DNA of 64,000 bases from Isoetes taiwanensis (GCA_021234155.1 JAJEKV010000237.1:558001-622000); one strand, 5' to 3'. Shown: positions 35,001-46,797, numbered from the stretch's first letter. Notes: a model not told the origin generated them from the sequence alone. A program made the numbers and translations.

Positions 35001-35291
35001 TGTCGAATAGGATTCCACTCAAAGCTGAAGCATTGAAGCATTGCAATTCAGTTCATGAGAGAAGTTCACGCTGTAGTGATGCTTCACTTTTGCTGGAAGA
35101 AATATACTACCAGATAGCCAAGGAATCAATGTCAGGCAATGTTGCAAATTTTCTTTAATGTTATTCGTGTTTTTCATATGTAATACCTGCAGCTTCATGA
35201 TTTGGACATGTCCATTAGCAAAAATAAAGAAGCAATTCGTATTGACCCACAATTTGCAGAATGCTATGGAGACATGGCAAATGCGTATAAA
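35001..35291 (+). pseudogene. fragment of SECRET AGENT-like O-GlcNAc transferase (TPR exons)
   Basis: Two exon-like pieces. 35001-35113 reads ALKHCNSVHERSSRCSDASL then LLEEIYYQ. 35193-35291 reads LHDLDMSISKNKEAIRIDPQ then FAECYGDMANAYK. Together they match consecutive tetratricopeptide repeats of plant SECRET AGENT/SPINDLY-type O-linked sugar transferases (EALEHCN, IYYQ, FAECYGNMANAWK). The exon boundary after IYYQ is preserved with a good acceptor (TACCTGCAG), but the donor reads CAG|AT instead of GT. Nothing of the catalytic domain follows. It is therefore a genomic, intron-containing gene fragment, captured or left from a duplication, lying between two LINEs. Confidence 0.7.
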
Positions 35292-35547
35292 CTATGCTTT
35301 TCTAGTGTCCATGTTATCATAAAGATACTTTTGCTTAATGCAGGTTTTCGGTAGATTGGGCTAAAATAGACAATGTTATGCTCTTGATCTAAGACAATAT
35401 CTACTCTTGAATATGTAGTTTGCAACATACCTTTTGTTTTTATCTTTATATTAAAGAGGTGAGCTGGGACAAGAATAGGAGCATCAATGCAAAAATTTGT
35501 TGTTCAAAGCCAACCCAATGTAAAAAGCCACATGTTAATATTTATCT

Positions 35548-35686
35548 ACTTATTTTGAATGGAATGTAAGAAAACAAATAAAAGTTGCATGGTAGTTTTC
35601 AACTTTAGCCCACTTATTTTGAATGGAATGTAAGAAAACAAATAAAAGTTGCATGGTAACTTTACATAGTTTTCAACTTTAGCCCA
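35548..35686. repeat. tandem duplication, 64-bp period
   Basis: Two units starting ACTTATTTTGAATGG at 35548 and 35612; the second carries a small insertion (AACTTTACAT). Confidence 0.9.
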
Positions 35687-35806
35687 CACCATGGGGTTTT
35701 GTTTTCTCTGGTCTATAACATATATATACATGTCATTCAAAGATATTGCAGAGGGGCTGAGGGGCAGTGGCATTCCGATTTTTTCTAAGCGCTCAGAAAT
35801 GACGCC

Positions 35807-36085
35807 ATGGTGAAAGTCTTTGCAATTCTGATACAAGGCGATTGGCACTCATGTGAATGGCTTGAAGGAGAGCCTGATGTGCTATGGAACTCCCTGGTGA
35901 TGCAACAATTCTTCCCTAATCAACTTTTTACTCCAATTTTTTCAACCATTCTTGAAAACACGGTTCTTGCTGAAGAGTTTTGGTTAGGGGAGTTTATTGG
36001 AGATAGAAATGTTGCTGCCAATAGTGTATTCCATGTTTTCTGTGATTGGCATGATGGAAAAAACTTAGTTAAGGTCTATTCTTAA
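35807..36085 (+). other. 92-codon open frame, unrecognised
   Basis: Reads MVKVFAILIQGDWHSCEWLE, TPIFSTILENTVLAEEFWLG and FHVFCDWHDGKNLVKVYS-stop. It is aromatic-rich and coding-like but matches nothing I know. It sits upstream of the LINE ORF1 start at 36179 and could be the 5' region of that LINE or a captured exon. Confidence 0.3.
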
Positions 36086-36178
36086 GATTAAGGGGGGAAA
36101 CAAAACACAAAACAATCAAAACCAACAATTTTCTTAAGAGATAACAGATTTGGTGCATAGTTTTTTGGAAAGCTAGAT

Positions 36179-38032
36179 ATGGAAAATGATAAGGACAAAG
36201 TAGAAAATAAGAACATCAGCCAAGTATTGGATTCTGAACCTGATGAGTTAAAAATGATTGCAAAAAGAATGTCTGTCATGTCAGATATCGAAAAGAGGAA
36301 ATTGGTACAAATTCTGAAGGATTGGGACCTACAAAAAGACAGAATGCAGCGGGCAGTAATGATGAAACTAATGGGGAGAGAATAGAATAGAATAGAATAG
36401 AATTGTTTTTATCGTCCACGGAGAGAAAGGGAAAGGAAGTTGAAAGGGACGCAGATAATCTGGTGGCTTTTGGTGACTTCTTCATGTACCTGTCGGACTT
36501 AGAGCCGGAGAAGACAAGTGCAATTCCTATAGACATGGTGGCGACGAGACAACAGATGGGGATATGAGCTGTTCAAAGGCAGCAAAATATTGTCAAGCCA
36601 ACTTTGGAGAACCTGAACAATCTGCAAGAGGAGGAGGACGGGATTGATGTGCAAAAAACCAAGCATGCATTTCACGGTAAAATTCTGAAAAACCCGTTTG
36701 TGGAAGCAAGATTAAAATAGATGGTGAGTCGAGCAGTGATTGGCTGTGTTAGGCATGAGGGAGTGAAACTCCCAAAGCTAATTGAAAATATCTCTATTTC
36801 TAAGATTTATTGGCTTGATTTCCCTTTCTTCATTGTGGAATGTGGGAACGAGATCTCTGTTAAAATGCTCCTCAAGCAAGACACGATTACGAGAGTCAAT
36901 ATCCAAATCTTTTTTCAAAGATGGTACCCGGCCTTTGATCCTCAGGATATTAAGCAGCTCTTCCATCCTGCATGGACCTCAGTCCAAGGCCTCAGTCCAA
37001 TCTATTGAAGTGAGGAAATTTTGAGGAATATCTTCTAGGAATTGGGGGACTTCATTGGTGTGGAGGCCATGCCGGATCAACCCCCGCGTGTTTGGGTCCA
37101 ATTAGATCTCCTCAAGCCAATTCCTGAGAGAATTGATTACTGTGATTACTTTGGCCTTCAGAAATGCCTCCCTCTGCAGTGGAGAGGAATCCCTACTCCT
37201 TGTAGTACCTGTGGAATTCGGCTGCAGGTAGCGGGGTCTGTAAAGGCTTCATTGAAAAAATGCCAAATTGGATCCTCCAAATCCATGGATTACTCCATAT
37301 AAGAAACCTTCTCCTACCTTTAGGAAGCAAAATGTTAATGGTAGTGTGAAGAGAAAGGCCCGTAAGCAGAGGATTAGGGAAGAGCGTGAAAGGGCAGAAC
37401 AGGCACAATTGACTCAGAAAAAAGGAAAGATGACTTGGATCCGGAAGTCAGATGAACTTCCCGGGAGTGTAAAAGTCCTAAATCGTGGAATTATAATTAA
37501 GGAGACAACATTGAGGAGTGAAGCTTTGTCTGCTACCCCCTCTCCTGTTCTGGAGAAAGGTGAATGCTCTCATGCATCTAAAGTAAAAGCCACTGATTTT
37601 CCTATTCAGAACCTTTTTCCTGGTCCTGACAACAAACCACAATTGGAAGGCATTGGTGAGCTTCACAATCAACAGCCAATGCCTTTGATCCGTAATCCTC
37701 AGGTTGGAAATCATGGTGATGCTGGTGAGCTTATAAAGCAACAGCCAAAATCTCCCAATCATGTTGAGCCTTCTGTCATTAGAGAGAGCTCAAAAATCCA
37801 GGCTGCTGATCTTCAGTCTGTTCAAGATACTCATGTTGATCAAAGTATAGAATCTACTGTGGATGACACTCTGGAAGGGGTGTACCCAACTAATGACCTA
37901 GTCATGTCATCCCCTGCACAATCTGGACTTGATGAATTTTATACTCCACAAACATCTAAGAAAAAGCACAAGAAAATGGTCCTCTTCAATTTGGATGGGT
38001 CTGCCTCCAATACTAGAAACAAATCTTCATGA
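36179..38032 (+). pseudogene. L1 ORF1: DUF4283-like domain plus degenerate zinc knuckle
   Basis: Begins MENDKDKVENKNISQVLDSE; the helix QILKDWDLQKDRMQRAVMMK is cut by a 37-bp insertion at 36383. It resumes ERDADNLVAFGDFFMYLSDL. The RNA-binding core reads ISKIYWLDFPFFIVECGNEI and RVNIQIFFQRWYPAFDP, then WVQLDLLKPIPERIDYCDYF. The knuckle CSTCGIRLQ has lost its later ligands. The polar C-terminal third (37268-38032) is a 250-codon open frame ending in a TGA that overlaps the ORF2 ATG. Stops near 36566, 36718 and 37006 and a shift near 37270 make it non-functional. Confidence 0.7.
36383..36419 (-). mobile_element. 37-bp LINE/SINE 3'-end insertion with 8-bp duplication
   Basis: On the minus strand it reads GTGGACGATAAAAACA followed by repeated ATTCT units, the same 3' end as the LINE at 27.1 kb. 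GGAGAGAA flanks it at 36375-36382 and 36420-36427. Removing insert plus one duplication (45 bp) restores a continuous ORF1 reading, ...KLMGRERKGKEVERD, with no stop. It looks like an extremely 5'-truncated retrotransposition. Confidence 0.7.
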
Positions 38033-41000
38033 AGATTGTTTGTTGGAATCTTAGAGGCATAAAGGGTTTTTTAAAAAGAAAAAGGGCTCTAATAGCCATT
38101 CAAGAAATGAAAGCAGACATCATTCTATTGCAGGAGCATAGGCTTCCTTCTTTTGAATCCTCTAAACTAGGGGAATGGATCTGTCCAAGGAGTGGCTCTA
38201 TCTGGGCTACTGCTAATGGCACAAAAGGAGGTATTTGCACGATTTGGAAAGGATTTTCATCCTCTGGCTCTTATATAGCTCCTCGGATAGGTGGTCTGTC
38301 AGTTTTTTGGACATTAAAGGTCATCTTCTTGGCATCATTAATGTCTATGCTTCAACAGAGCCTCATGAAAGGGAAATGCAGTGGAGTGAAATGAGAAATT
38401 GGATTGGAAAACAAAAAGAGGTTCGTAATTGGCTCTTAGCAGGGGATTTCAATAATACCCCTCTTTGGGATCAGAAGCTGGAAAAGAAATTAAATATGAC
38501 CAAAAATGAAAGGAGTGAATGGGACAAACTTATTAGAACTTTTGTTTATCATCCTCCTTCCTCTTCAGCCACTTATTCTTGGAGCAATAAAAGAAAAGGA
38601 CCTGAGAGAATCTTTTGTTTGTTGGGCAGATTTTAACCTCATCAACTGATCTGGATATTTGGGATCAAGTTCTCATCAAGTCAGACTGTAGCATCCATTT
38701 CCGACCATTTTTCACAGGTTTTGGAGTCCCTATCATATGCCTCACGTGCTGCCAAGATGAGTACTCCTTTCAAATTCAATGTTTAGCTCTTGCATATTGA
38801 GCAATTCTGCTCACAATTGAGGGAATATTATTTGTCCCTTCCTAAGCTTGGTAATAGCAGATCAATGGCAGGTTTTGTGCAGAAACTGAAAAAGCTGAAA
38901 GACTGGATCAAGAAGTGGGGAAAAAATTGTGCAGAAAAGGAAAAACAACAAAGAAATGAAGTTTATGCTCAAATAAAAAAGGCGAGGGAACTTTTATTTC
39001 TTGATAAAGATAACCAGTCCCTGCAGGAACAAGACGAAAGGCTAGAAATCAATGTCAAGCACATAAAGGAGCTACAGACTCAATCTTTGGCCATCAGGAG
39101 TAAATGTCAGTATGTCAGCTCAATGGATAAAAGTAGCTCCTCTTTCTTCTTTCGAGCTGCAAAAAGTAAAGTTATTAATAACAGTATCATATCAGTCTAG
39201 GATGAGCAAAATAATCTTATCCAGGGTCAGCAAGGGATTCAATTCTTCTTTGCTCAGAAATACCAAGAGTTGTTTGATATTTGATATTGAAGATTTTTTC
39301 AACTCTATTGATTCCGATTCCATGTCAATTAACAATAAGCTTCTTATAGCTGTTCCAAAGAAGCAGGAAATTTTCCTCACTTTGAATCCTATGGCTTCAG
39401 GTAAAAGCCCAGGACCTGATGGCTTTTCCCCTGAATTTTTCAGGGAATTTTGGGATGTTATGCAAGATGACATCACAACCTTTATCCAAGGGGCTTGGAC
39501 GGCTGATAGTTTACACCTTGCAATAAATGCTGGGCTTATAGTTGGTTCCAACGGTAGATCAACCTATTGGTTTCTCTGATTGGAGACCTATTTCTTTGAC
39601 TAATACTAGCTAAAAAATTTTGGCTAAATTGTTAGCAAACAGGCCCAAGCCTATGTTGAAAAGATCTATCAGTTCCCTACAAACTGCTTTCCTTCCTTTC
39701 AGGAGTATTCTTGATAATTTCATTGGAGCATATGAAGGTCTGCATTGGAACAAACTTTCCAAGCAAAATTGCATGATATTAAAGCTTGACTTCAAAAGGG
39801 CTTTTGATACCATTAACTGGGACTTTTTATATAGGGCAATGGAGTTCCTTGGCTTCTCACACCAGGTAATTAATTTGGTCTATGCTTTCAATAAAGAAGC
39901 TAGATCTGCAGTTTTGGTCAATGGCTGTCGTTCCTCTTTTTTTCCCTGCAAAAGAGGAGTCATGCAAGGATGCCCTCTTGCCCCATACCTGTTTCACATT
40001 GTGGCTGAAATGGTGACCAAAATTACCATCAAACTCTAGCAAACTGGGCAAATTAAGTGTCTTCAAATGCCTAATGACTGTAAGTCTCTCTCTTTGATGC
40101 AATATGCAGATGACATATTTATATCCTTAGAGGATGATGGGAAAAGTATTTTTACTTTTCTGACTGCCATGGAGCTGTTTTGCCTCGGAAGTACACTTGA
40201 ACATGTCTAAATGTGTGATCCTTTTAGACACCCCAGAGATTTTTGCAAGTATCCCCATTCTAGAGAAAAATATGGCCACCAAATTTTTGGGACTTCCTCT
40301 TGCTTTTGATATGAGTTTGCATGGTCTTTAGGCTTCAATCACAAATAAAATTAAGAGGAAATTCATGATGTATCCTGCTTCTCTTTCTTTGGCCGGTAGA
40401 GTGGAGATTGCTAATACAGTGATAGCCAGTACACACATTTAATTTTTATCTGTAACAGTGGCTGATAAAGCAACATATGGGGAAATTGAGGCTGCTATAA
40501 GAAAATTCATTTGGCATGGTGATTATAAAATTGCTTGGCAAAATCTTACCACCCCAAAGGACTCTGGTGGTCTCGGCTATAAGAGTCTCTTCAAGCAAGC
40601 TCAAGCTCTAGCTGCAAAGCTAGTTTGGCGTGCCCTTTGCTCCTCCCATAACTCTCCTGCTATATGTTTTATCAAATATTGGATAGAGCAGTCCAAACTA
40701 GTTGGAAGCAAATCAATACACCATCAGCTTCCAGACTCGGCTTTCTATCAGCTCTCAGCAGGTCCTTATACATCTCCCATCATGAAGCATCTGTTGGAGG
40801 CTTGGAATGAAGGTTCCCACTGTTTTCATGCAGATGACCTCAAATGTGTAAGTTCGGGATTTCATTTCTTTTGGCATCACAATTTACATCCTGCCGAGAC
40901 ATGCTGCTTGGCTCTTAAGCACCCAAGGAATATAAGGAATGGAGTGATGGTGGTCCTAAAACCATTGCTGATCTCAGATGCAATGGGAGGTGGCTTACCT

Positions 41001-41783
41001 GGCAGCAAATGGTAACAAAGGTTAGTGATTCCCAGACAAACAAGAAGATCTTCGCCTCACTTTCTCAGGCTAGCAATTGGGAGGAATCATCCGACTCCAT
41101 CTCATGGGGCTATGAAGGTAAAAAAAACACTACAATGTGTCAAGAATATATCGAATGATCATTCTTCTTCTGAACTTAAAGTCACTACAAAGTGGGGATG
41201 TTCAGAACAGGAGGCAGTCAGGCTAATTGTTGATGGATGGCAAGCTTACTGTGCTAAGAAGATCCTCTTGTTCAGATGGCTACTCCTGAATCAAAGTTTG
41301 TCCACCAATGACAGGTTGGCCAAATACAAGACAACATTTTCTAATGCTTGTCCATTGGGTTGTCAGTGCCCTGAGTCGAACCTGCATGTTTTCCAGTGTC
41401 CTAGGCTTCTTCCTTTTTGGTCTTGGGCTAAAAATATTTGTGCTGCCACTATAGGTTCTACATCTCAGGAGTTTTTTGCTTTCTTGAGTTTCCCAAATGC
41501 CTTCTGTGGCACTTTGAGAACTTTGGGCACTTTGGTCTATTTGGAAACATCGAAATAGAATTCTACACGATCAAAAATCTTTCAGCCTTAATTGGCTCAA
41601 AGCTTGTTTCCAATCCTTGCTAGTCACAGAAGATACAAGAGTTCAGCTTATGATAGAAATTGGGATTCCTTGGGGAATTATTATGGTTTCTATGCCTTTT
41701 TTAAATTGTCTCTTACTGATGCTGATGTTGATAATGGTAATTGGACAAACTGTCTAGAACTTTTAGCTCAAAACTTTTGCTAG
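38029..41783 (+). pseudogene. L1 ORF2: endonuclease, reverse transcriptase, zf-RVT (several shifts)
   Basis: Starts MKIVCWNLRGIKGFLKRKRA at an ATG overlapping the ORF1 stop. Endonuclease: IILLQEHRLPSF, TKGGICTIW, WLLAGDFNNTPLWDQ, and ISDHFSQV with the final Asp-His pair (38696, shifted frame). Reverse transcriptase: SGKSPGPDGFSPEFFREF, ILKLDFKRAFDTINWDFLYR (motif A Asp), MQGCPLAPYLF, and an intact MQYADDIFIS box at 40098. Then IRKFIWHGDYKIAWQNL and GGLGYKSLFKQAQALAAKL. The zf-RVT tail reads KKILLFRWLLLNQSLSTNDR with CPLGCQCPESNLHVFQC. All catalytic motifs survive, but frameshifts and stops separate them. Younger-looking than the minus-strand copy. Confidence 0.85.
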
Positions 41784-42637
41784 AAATCGTGGCTAATATT
41801 TCCAGAAACTCTGCACCTCTTTGGCCTTGGATAGATATTTTGAAACCGCCATAGTTCTTTTAATCTGCATCTCATCCCATCATTCCGGCTTTGCCACTGT
41901 GGCCGATTGTGGCAGATTGGCTGCTACATCTAGAATGCTTCCTCTTTTTCTAACTCTGCACCTCTTTGGCCTTGGATAGATATTTTGAAACCGCCATAGT
42001 TCTTTTAATCTGCATCTCATCCCATCATTCCGGCTTTGCCACTGTGGCCGATTGTGGCAGATTGGCTGCTACATCTAGAATGCTTCCTCTTTTTTTCTCG
42101 ATTCGTCTTTGTGGCAACAAGGATCTATCTTAAACCTGTCTCAAAGCGCATCTCCAGCGCATGCATAGGCCGCAGGCAGCCATAAATATGAAAAAACGTA
42201 ACCCAAAAATGAATTTTGCCCATATTTTTGTTAACCTAACATTTAGAGCATTATTATTGATGGCTCTAATTTTTATTTTGTCTATGTATTACCATATTTA
42301 GGTGGTCTTTCTCTTTTGACCTATTTTGCCTTATCTTAAAGGCTTTTTCCACTATATTGACCAAGTTTTCTGCCTTAGGCCATTCATAGATTCTTTCCAA
42401 ATAGATTGAAAATGCCTTATGTAGGCACTTGCAGAAGCCCAAGGTTCAAGTTGTTTTTCAAACTATTGGCTAACCCAACAAGCAGCATGGGCATGCCCTA
42501 TGCTTTATTATAAAGCTAGGCATCTGTTTACCATTTCTTAACTCATAGGCATATAGTGCCCTGCTAAATTGATTTGAAGATCATTCCCAATAGGTTATTC
42601 AAGGCACATTTCTGTTCTACATTTTTTAACACTCGTT
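41738..42637 (+). repeat. LINE-3'-associated duplicated block, copy 1
   Basis: Matches 44418-45184 from GGACAAACTGTC to AACACTCGTTA, nearly identical except for an internal tandem duplication here and a 19-bp segment (TTGGATTTGCTTCATGCAG) present only in copy 2. It starts within the ORF2 tail, so the second locus is probably a 5'-truncated LINE or a local duplication. Confidence 0.85.
41808..42097 (+). repeat. tandem duplication, 145-bp period
   Basis: Two near-identical units starting ACTCTGCACCTCTTTGG at 41808 and 41953. The 44.4-kb copy has only one, so the duplication arose after the two blocks separated. Confidence 0.9.
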
Positions 42638-42692
42638 AGGATTATTTTAGACCCCTATTTTTCTTTCTTAAGAAAAATTGTCTGTTTACTGT

Positions 42693-42749
42693 AACTATAG
42701 GGTGGCTCCCCACTTGTTACAGTGGGGGATCTGCCATAACCCTATAGTT
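42693..42749. repeat. stem-loop with 11-bp perfect outer stem
   Basis: AACTATAGGGT and its reverse complement ACCCTATAGTT close a second, imperfect inner stem (TCCCCAC with GTGGGGGA). It could be a small foldback element. Confidence 0.7.
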
Positions 42750-43923
42750 TCTTTTTAAGCCAAAATCATATATATACTACAATATTTCAGAGATTTGAGA
42801 TCGTATCTTTAGTATTCAGTTTCAACATAGGAAAGCATGGTCAAATGGCATGCTATCATAATTTTTCGGATTCTCATCGCATAGCATGGTCAAATGGCAT
42901 GCCAGCATAATTTATTTGTAGTGACTTTCAATTTTGAAAAGTTCACACTATAATCATCGATTATCTCCTTCAATTTGTAATCAATTCAGCATAGAATAGA
43001 ATACATATACCAAATATCACTTGTCATGCAAAACGTATTTTTTATACCTTTTGCACAAGTCTGTCATGCAATTTTGTTGGCACCACATCTAATTGGACCA
43101 AGATCCTTGTTCCAGATAGGTGGCAAAAACTCCAGGTTGTACTCAACTTGAGCATCATCATTATCCTGAAATCATATCATCATTATCATAAAATCGTAGG
43201 ATCATTCCCATTAATCTTTTCCCAAAGTGTCAAGTTTTGCTCAATTTACTACCAACAGATAAGATGCATCACTGGTAAGACCAATGAAATGAAATTTCTA
43301 AAAAAAACCCTGGAACAACTAGCCTAGGCAACAACCAACTAGCAGTCTAAGCTACATCGGTCAATCCCTCAGTAGCCTTATCATTCTGTACAATTAATCG
43401 AGCAGACTAAAAGACAGTGCATCAAACTGTGGTCCAAAGTCTATTGACTTTAAATCCCTTAAGGTCATTTTTCCATTGTAAATATACCAGTCAAAGCTCA
43501 TATACATTATATCATGCATATTGACAATCTGTAATAGAAAACTATTGTATTACATATTTATGAAGTCACCTTACATCCTTTCATATACTTTGCAGTCAAA
43601 GCACATCGCAAAATTTAATGTACAGACCTGGATGCAATACTTTCCTTTTGCATTTGGTATTTTCAGTTACCAAACCATATCTAATGCTTGAAAGTAGCAG
43701 CATCATAACAGCTAGTCTTTGCCCTAGTAATTTGCAACTCAAAGTCTTGGAAAACTTGTGATCAACTAGCCAGTATTGGCAGTTACATCCACGCGCTTTT
43801 TTCTTTATCCAACATACGTTTTAGCTAGAACACACCATAACAGCAAAGGAGCACAATGAGAGAAGAAATACCACGTACCTGCAGCCAACCATGCAAACAT
43901 TAGCGATAGTCTCGGTAATGATG

Positions 43924-43992
43924 CAAGGGCCAAAAGGTACTTTGGGTATTTCTTGGCTTTTCGCCTCTCACCCATTGTACCTTTTGCCCTTG
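43924..43992 (+). ncRNA. candidate miRNA-like hairpin 1
   Basis: CAAGGGCCAAAAGGTAC at the left pairs with GTACCTTTTGCCCTTG at the right: about 23 pairs with one bulge and one small mismatch patch around a loop of roughly 25 bases. A homologous hairpin with a different loop lies at 49935-50000, and both follow ACCTGCAGCCAA(C/T)CAT. The stem is maintained despite sequence change, which hints at structural constraint, but a shared foldback element is an alternative. Confidence 0.4.
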
Positions 43993-44417
43993 ATTAGTAA
44001 CAGCTTAATAAGAATGAATGAATAAAAGAAAAAAAGCAAACCAGAACATTTCACATATGTTAACCTTTTTTAGATGTGCGCTTTGGCATCATTAAGGTCT
44101 ATTTATTCACTAAAAAGTCTGCCTTACTGCTTAAAAACATGTCAAACAGACTATTTCGTATCATATACAACCTTGAGAGTTAGGTAACTCTTATCAAGAT
44201 CCTTATTTTAACTCACTTGTACTCTGTTTATATCATCAGAGATGCTAGATGCATATACATCATGGTATAAATATAGGCATCGAAAATAACTTAATGCCAG
44301 CATGTAGTAAGAGGCTTTTCCTAAGCTCATGTATCATGTATTAATCTGCAACTAGAAACACAAAGAAATACCTGAAGTTTCCCTTCATCGGCAATCAAGT
44401 GTCCATCTAAATGTGTC

Positions 44418-45184
44418 TTGGACAAACTGTCGAGAACTTTTAGCTCAAAACTTTTGCTAGAAATCGTGGCTAATATTTCCAGAAACTCTGCACCTCTTTG
44501 GCCTTGGATAGATATTTTGAAACCGCCATAGTTCTTTTAATCTGCATCTCATCCCATCATTCCGGCTTTGCCACTGTGGCCGATTGTGGCAGATTGGCTG
44601 CTACATCTGGAATGCTTCCTCTTTTTCTCAGTTACGTGTTGTGGCAACAAGGATCTTGCCGAAACTGTCTCCAAGCGCATCTCCGGGCGCATGCATAGGC
44701 CGCAGGCAGCCGTAAATATGAAAAAACGTAACCCAAAAACGAATTTTGCCCATATTTTTGTTAACCTAACATTTAGAGCATTATTATTGATGGCTCTAAT
44801 TTTTATTTTGTCTATGTATTACCATATTTAGGTGGTCTTTCTCTTTTGACCTATTTTGCCTTATCTTAAATTTTTCCACTATATTGACCAAGTTTTCTGC
44901 CTTAGGCCATTCATAGATTCTTTCCAAACAGATTGAAAATGCCTTATGTAGGCACTTGCAGAAGCCCAAGGTTCAAGTTGTTTTTCAAACTATTGGCTAA
45001 CCCAACAAGCAGCATGGGCATGCCCTATGCTTTATTACAAAGCTAGGCATCTGTTTACCATTTCTTAACTCATAGGCATATAGTGCCCTACTAAATTGAT
45101 TTGAAGATCATTCCCAATAAGTTGGATTTGCTTCATGCAGGTTATTCAAGGCACATTTCTGTTCTGCATTTTTTAACACTCGTT
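44418..45184 (+). repeat. LINE-3'-associated duplicated block, copy 2
   Basis: Second copy of 41738-42637, lacking the 145-bp internal duplication and containing an extra 19 bp. Confidence 0.85.
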
Positions 45185-46237
45185 AATACATGCACAAGTA
45201 CTTGCTGCCATAAAATTACAGCTCTTAGAAAAAATGGCATAACTCTCTGTAGGAAGCTCTGTTTTTCTATTAATTATATGTTTCGGAAACGGCAACATAT
45301 GCTCTACCATTTCAAGTAAAAACAGTCTGATTTTAAAAAAAAATGCTGCATCAAGAATTGATTTCCGGAATCAGACCTAAATGCCCTTACCGCTTTCAAA
45401 TGAAAGTTTGTGATCCAAAAGTTTATTCCTAAGATCTGTAGCCACATAACAGGATGATTTAGGGAACAAAAGGCCACACCTGAGAAGTGTTCTTGATGTG
45501 GGCTTTGTCCAAAAAAAAGGCTGGCTTATATCGATCCATAGCGCCTCATCATGCTACGCCTCATCATGCTAAAGCTGCCGCTTTTGCTATGCATCGGCAA
45601 GGTTTGTGCCATCCTGATCATAGTGCTTATGAAATGAAGCAGCAAGAAGGCGCTCTCCTTGTCTGCCGTTGAAGAGAAGAAAGGATGCCACAATGGTGAT
45701 AACTACCTCCATTATCAGCCATAAAATAGACATGTCTTTTTTATAATATAAATATAAAATTTCAAACCTACATGGTCCATTTTTGCAAATGACATTTGAG
45801 TCCCATAAAATATTCTAATTTGTATAATTGAACGTGCTTTCTCTTGTGAAAATGAATGCATGCAACCATTTTTTAAAAATGAGACACTTGGCAAACATGC
45901 CATGCCATCCCATAATTAAAAAGTAAGTGCTTTTCTATAAATTTGACATACCTTGTTCTAAGGTCTCATAAGATCAAACTGATGCGATCTATTAAGCAAT
46001 AGGGTCAACATACAATGTTTTCAAATAGTAGTATCTATGTATTCCAATATTATTCCCAAACATAAGAGAAATAAGAAAAGAATAACATTTTGGAGCCAAA
46101 CGTGCACAACAAGTTTTGAAAATGTGCACAACAAGTTTTGTGAATATGGCACATGCTCCACCACGTACCTGCTTGCACATGCATGTAGCCATCTTGGAAT
46201 ATCATTTAATCACAATAAAAAAAAAAAAAAAAACGAA
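45185..46237. other. intergenic DNA, no recognised gene
   Basis: AT-rich sequence with short frames only. One frame near 45535-45670 (HAKAAAFAMHRQGLCHPDHS, then AYEMKQQEGALLVCR-stop) is more coding-like than the rest and might be an exon remnant. A poly(A) run ends at 46233, directly before the triplicated segment. Confidence 0.5.
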
Positions 46238-46622
46238 GCTACAACTAATTATCTATAGAACATTCGGAACTAGGGAATCTCGACCCCGTTCAAAAAGTTT
46301 ACAGCAACTGATAGATGAAGAAAAAAGATGGGCAGAAGTTTAGACAGTCTCGACTCTACCAAGTTATACGAGCAAATTTCCGCAGAAGACGTGGATATGT
46401 AAAGAGCAAATTACATGTTCTCTTTTAGATGCAGTTCATGGAAGCTACTTAGGATCAATCAGATTTTTGTGGGGACCATAGTCGATCTCAAAGCTACATG
46501 ATTCTGCATTGATTAATGATAAGCTTCAATGGATCAAATTTGGCCATGAGTAGTACAAATTCCTATAACTGTCTTTTGGTCATTATGGAGTGGAAGCTGA
46601 ACATGAACCAGAAAAGAAAAGT
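46238..46622 (+). repeat. triplicated segment, copy A
   Basis: 385 bp beginning GCTACAACTAATTATC directly after a poly(A) run. It recurs at 47760-48144 and 51457-51834, each time also after poly(A). On the minus strand its end holds the C-terminus of an open frame (LVHVQLPLHNDQKTVIGICT-THGQI-stop). In this copy only, that frame continues rightward to 46797. Confidence 0.9.
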
Positions 46623-46797
46623 GATTTGTGAAACGACTTTTGTGAAATGCATGACCCATTCCTTTCTCTATAAAGAAGGAGTCGTTCTTTAAAACAATTC
46701 TCTGAGATTCATCCTTGAAAAGAGATGCTTTCTTGAATGTAAGCTTATGATCCTTCAAATCTGCAGAGACAATGTCCAAACTGGTCAAAAAAACCAA
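46534..46797 (-). other. 87-codon open frame, unrecognised
   Basis: Reads SLDIVSADLKDHKLTFKKAS, FKDESQRIVLKNDSFFIEKG and ends HVQLPLHNDQ, TVIGICTTHGQI-stop. The last third lies in the triplicated segment and stays open in all three copies. Composition is protein-like but unrecognised; it may be an exon remnant of a captured gene. Confidence 0.3.

Larger units (their letters stand above)
36179..41783 (+). mobile_element. L1-type LINE, second copy of the family, plus strand
   Basis: ORF1 (36179-38032) and ORF2 (38029-41783) follow the same plan and share motifs with the minus-strand L1 at 27.3-34.6 kb (KILSWNLRGIKG-type start, GDFNNTP, GKSPGPDG). Unlike that copy, the ORF1 stop and ORF2 start overlap as ATGA. 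No poly(A) tail or target duplication was located. Downstream sequence (41738-42637) is repeated at 44418-45184, so the 3' UTR may extend to 42637. The 5' border near 36.1 kb is also unsure. Confidence 0.75.
42638..44417. other. spacer between duplicated blocks, no recognised gene
   Basis: About 1.8 kb of AT-rich sequence. It holds a stem-loop at 42693-42749, a short repeat of CATGGTCAAATGGCATG (42836 and 42886) and the miRNA-like hairpin at 43924-43992. I saw no open frame of substance. Confidence 0.55.
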
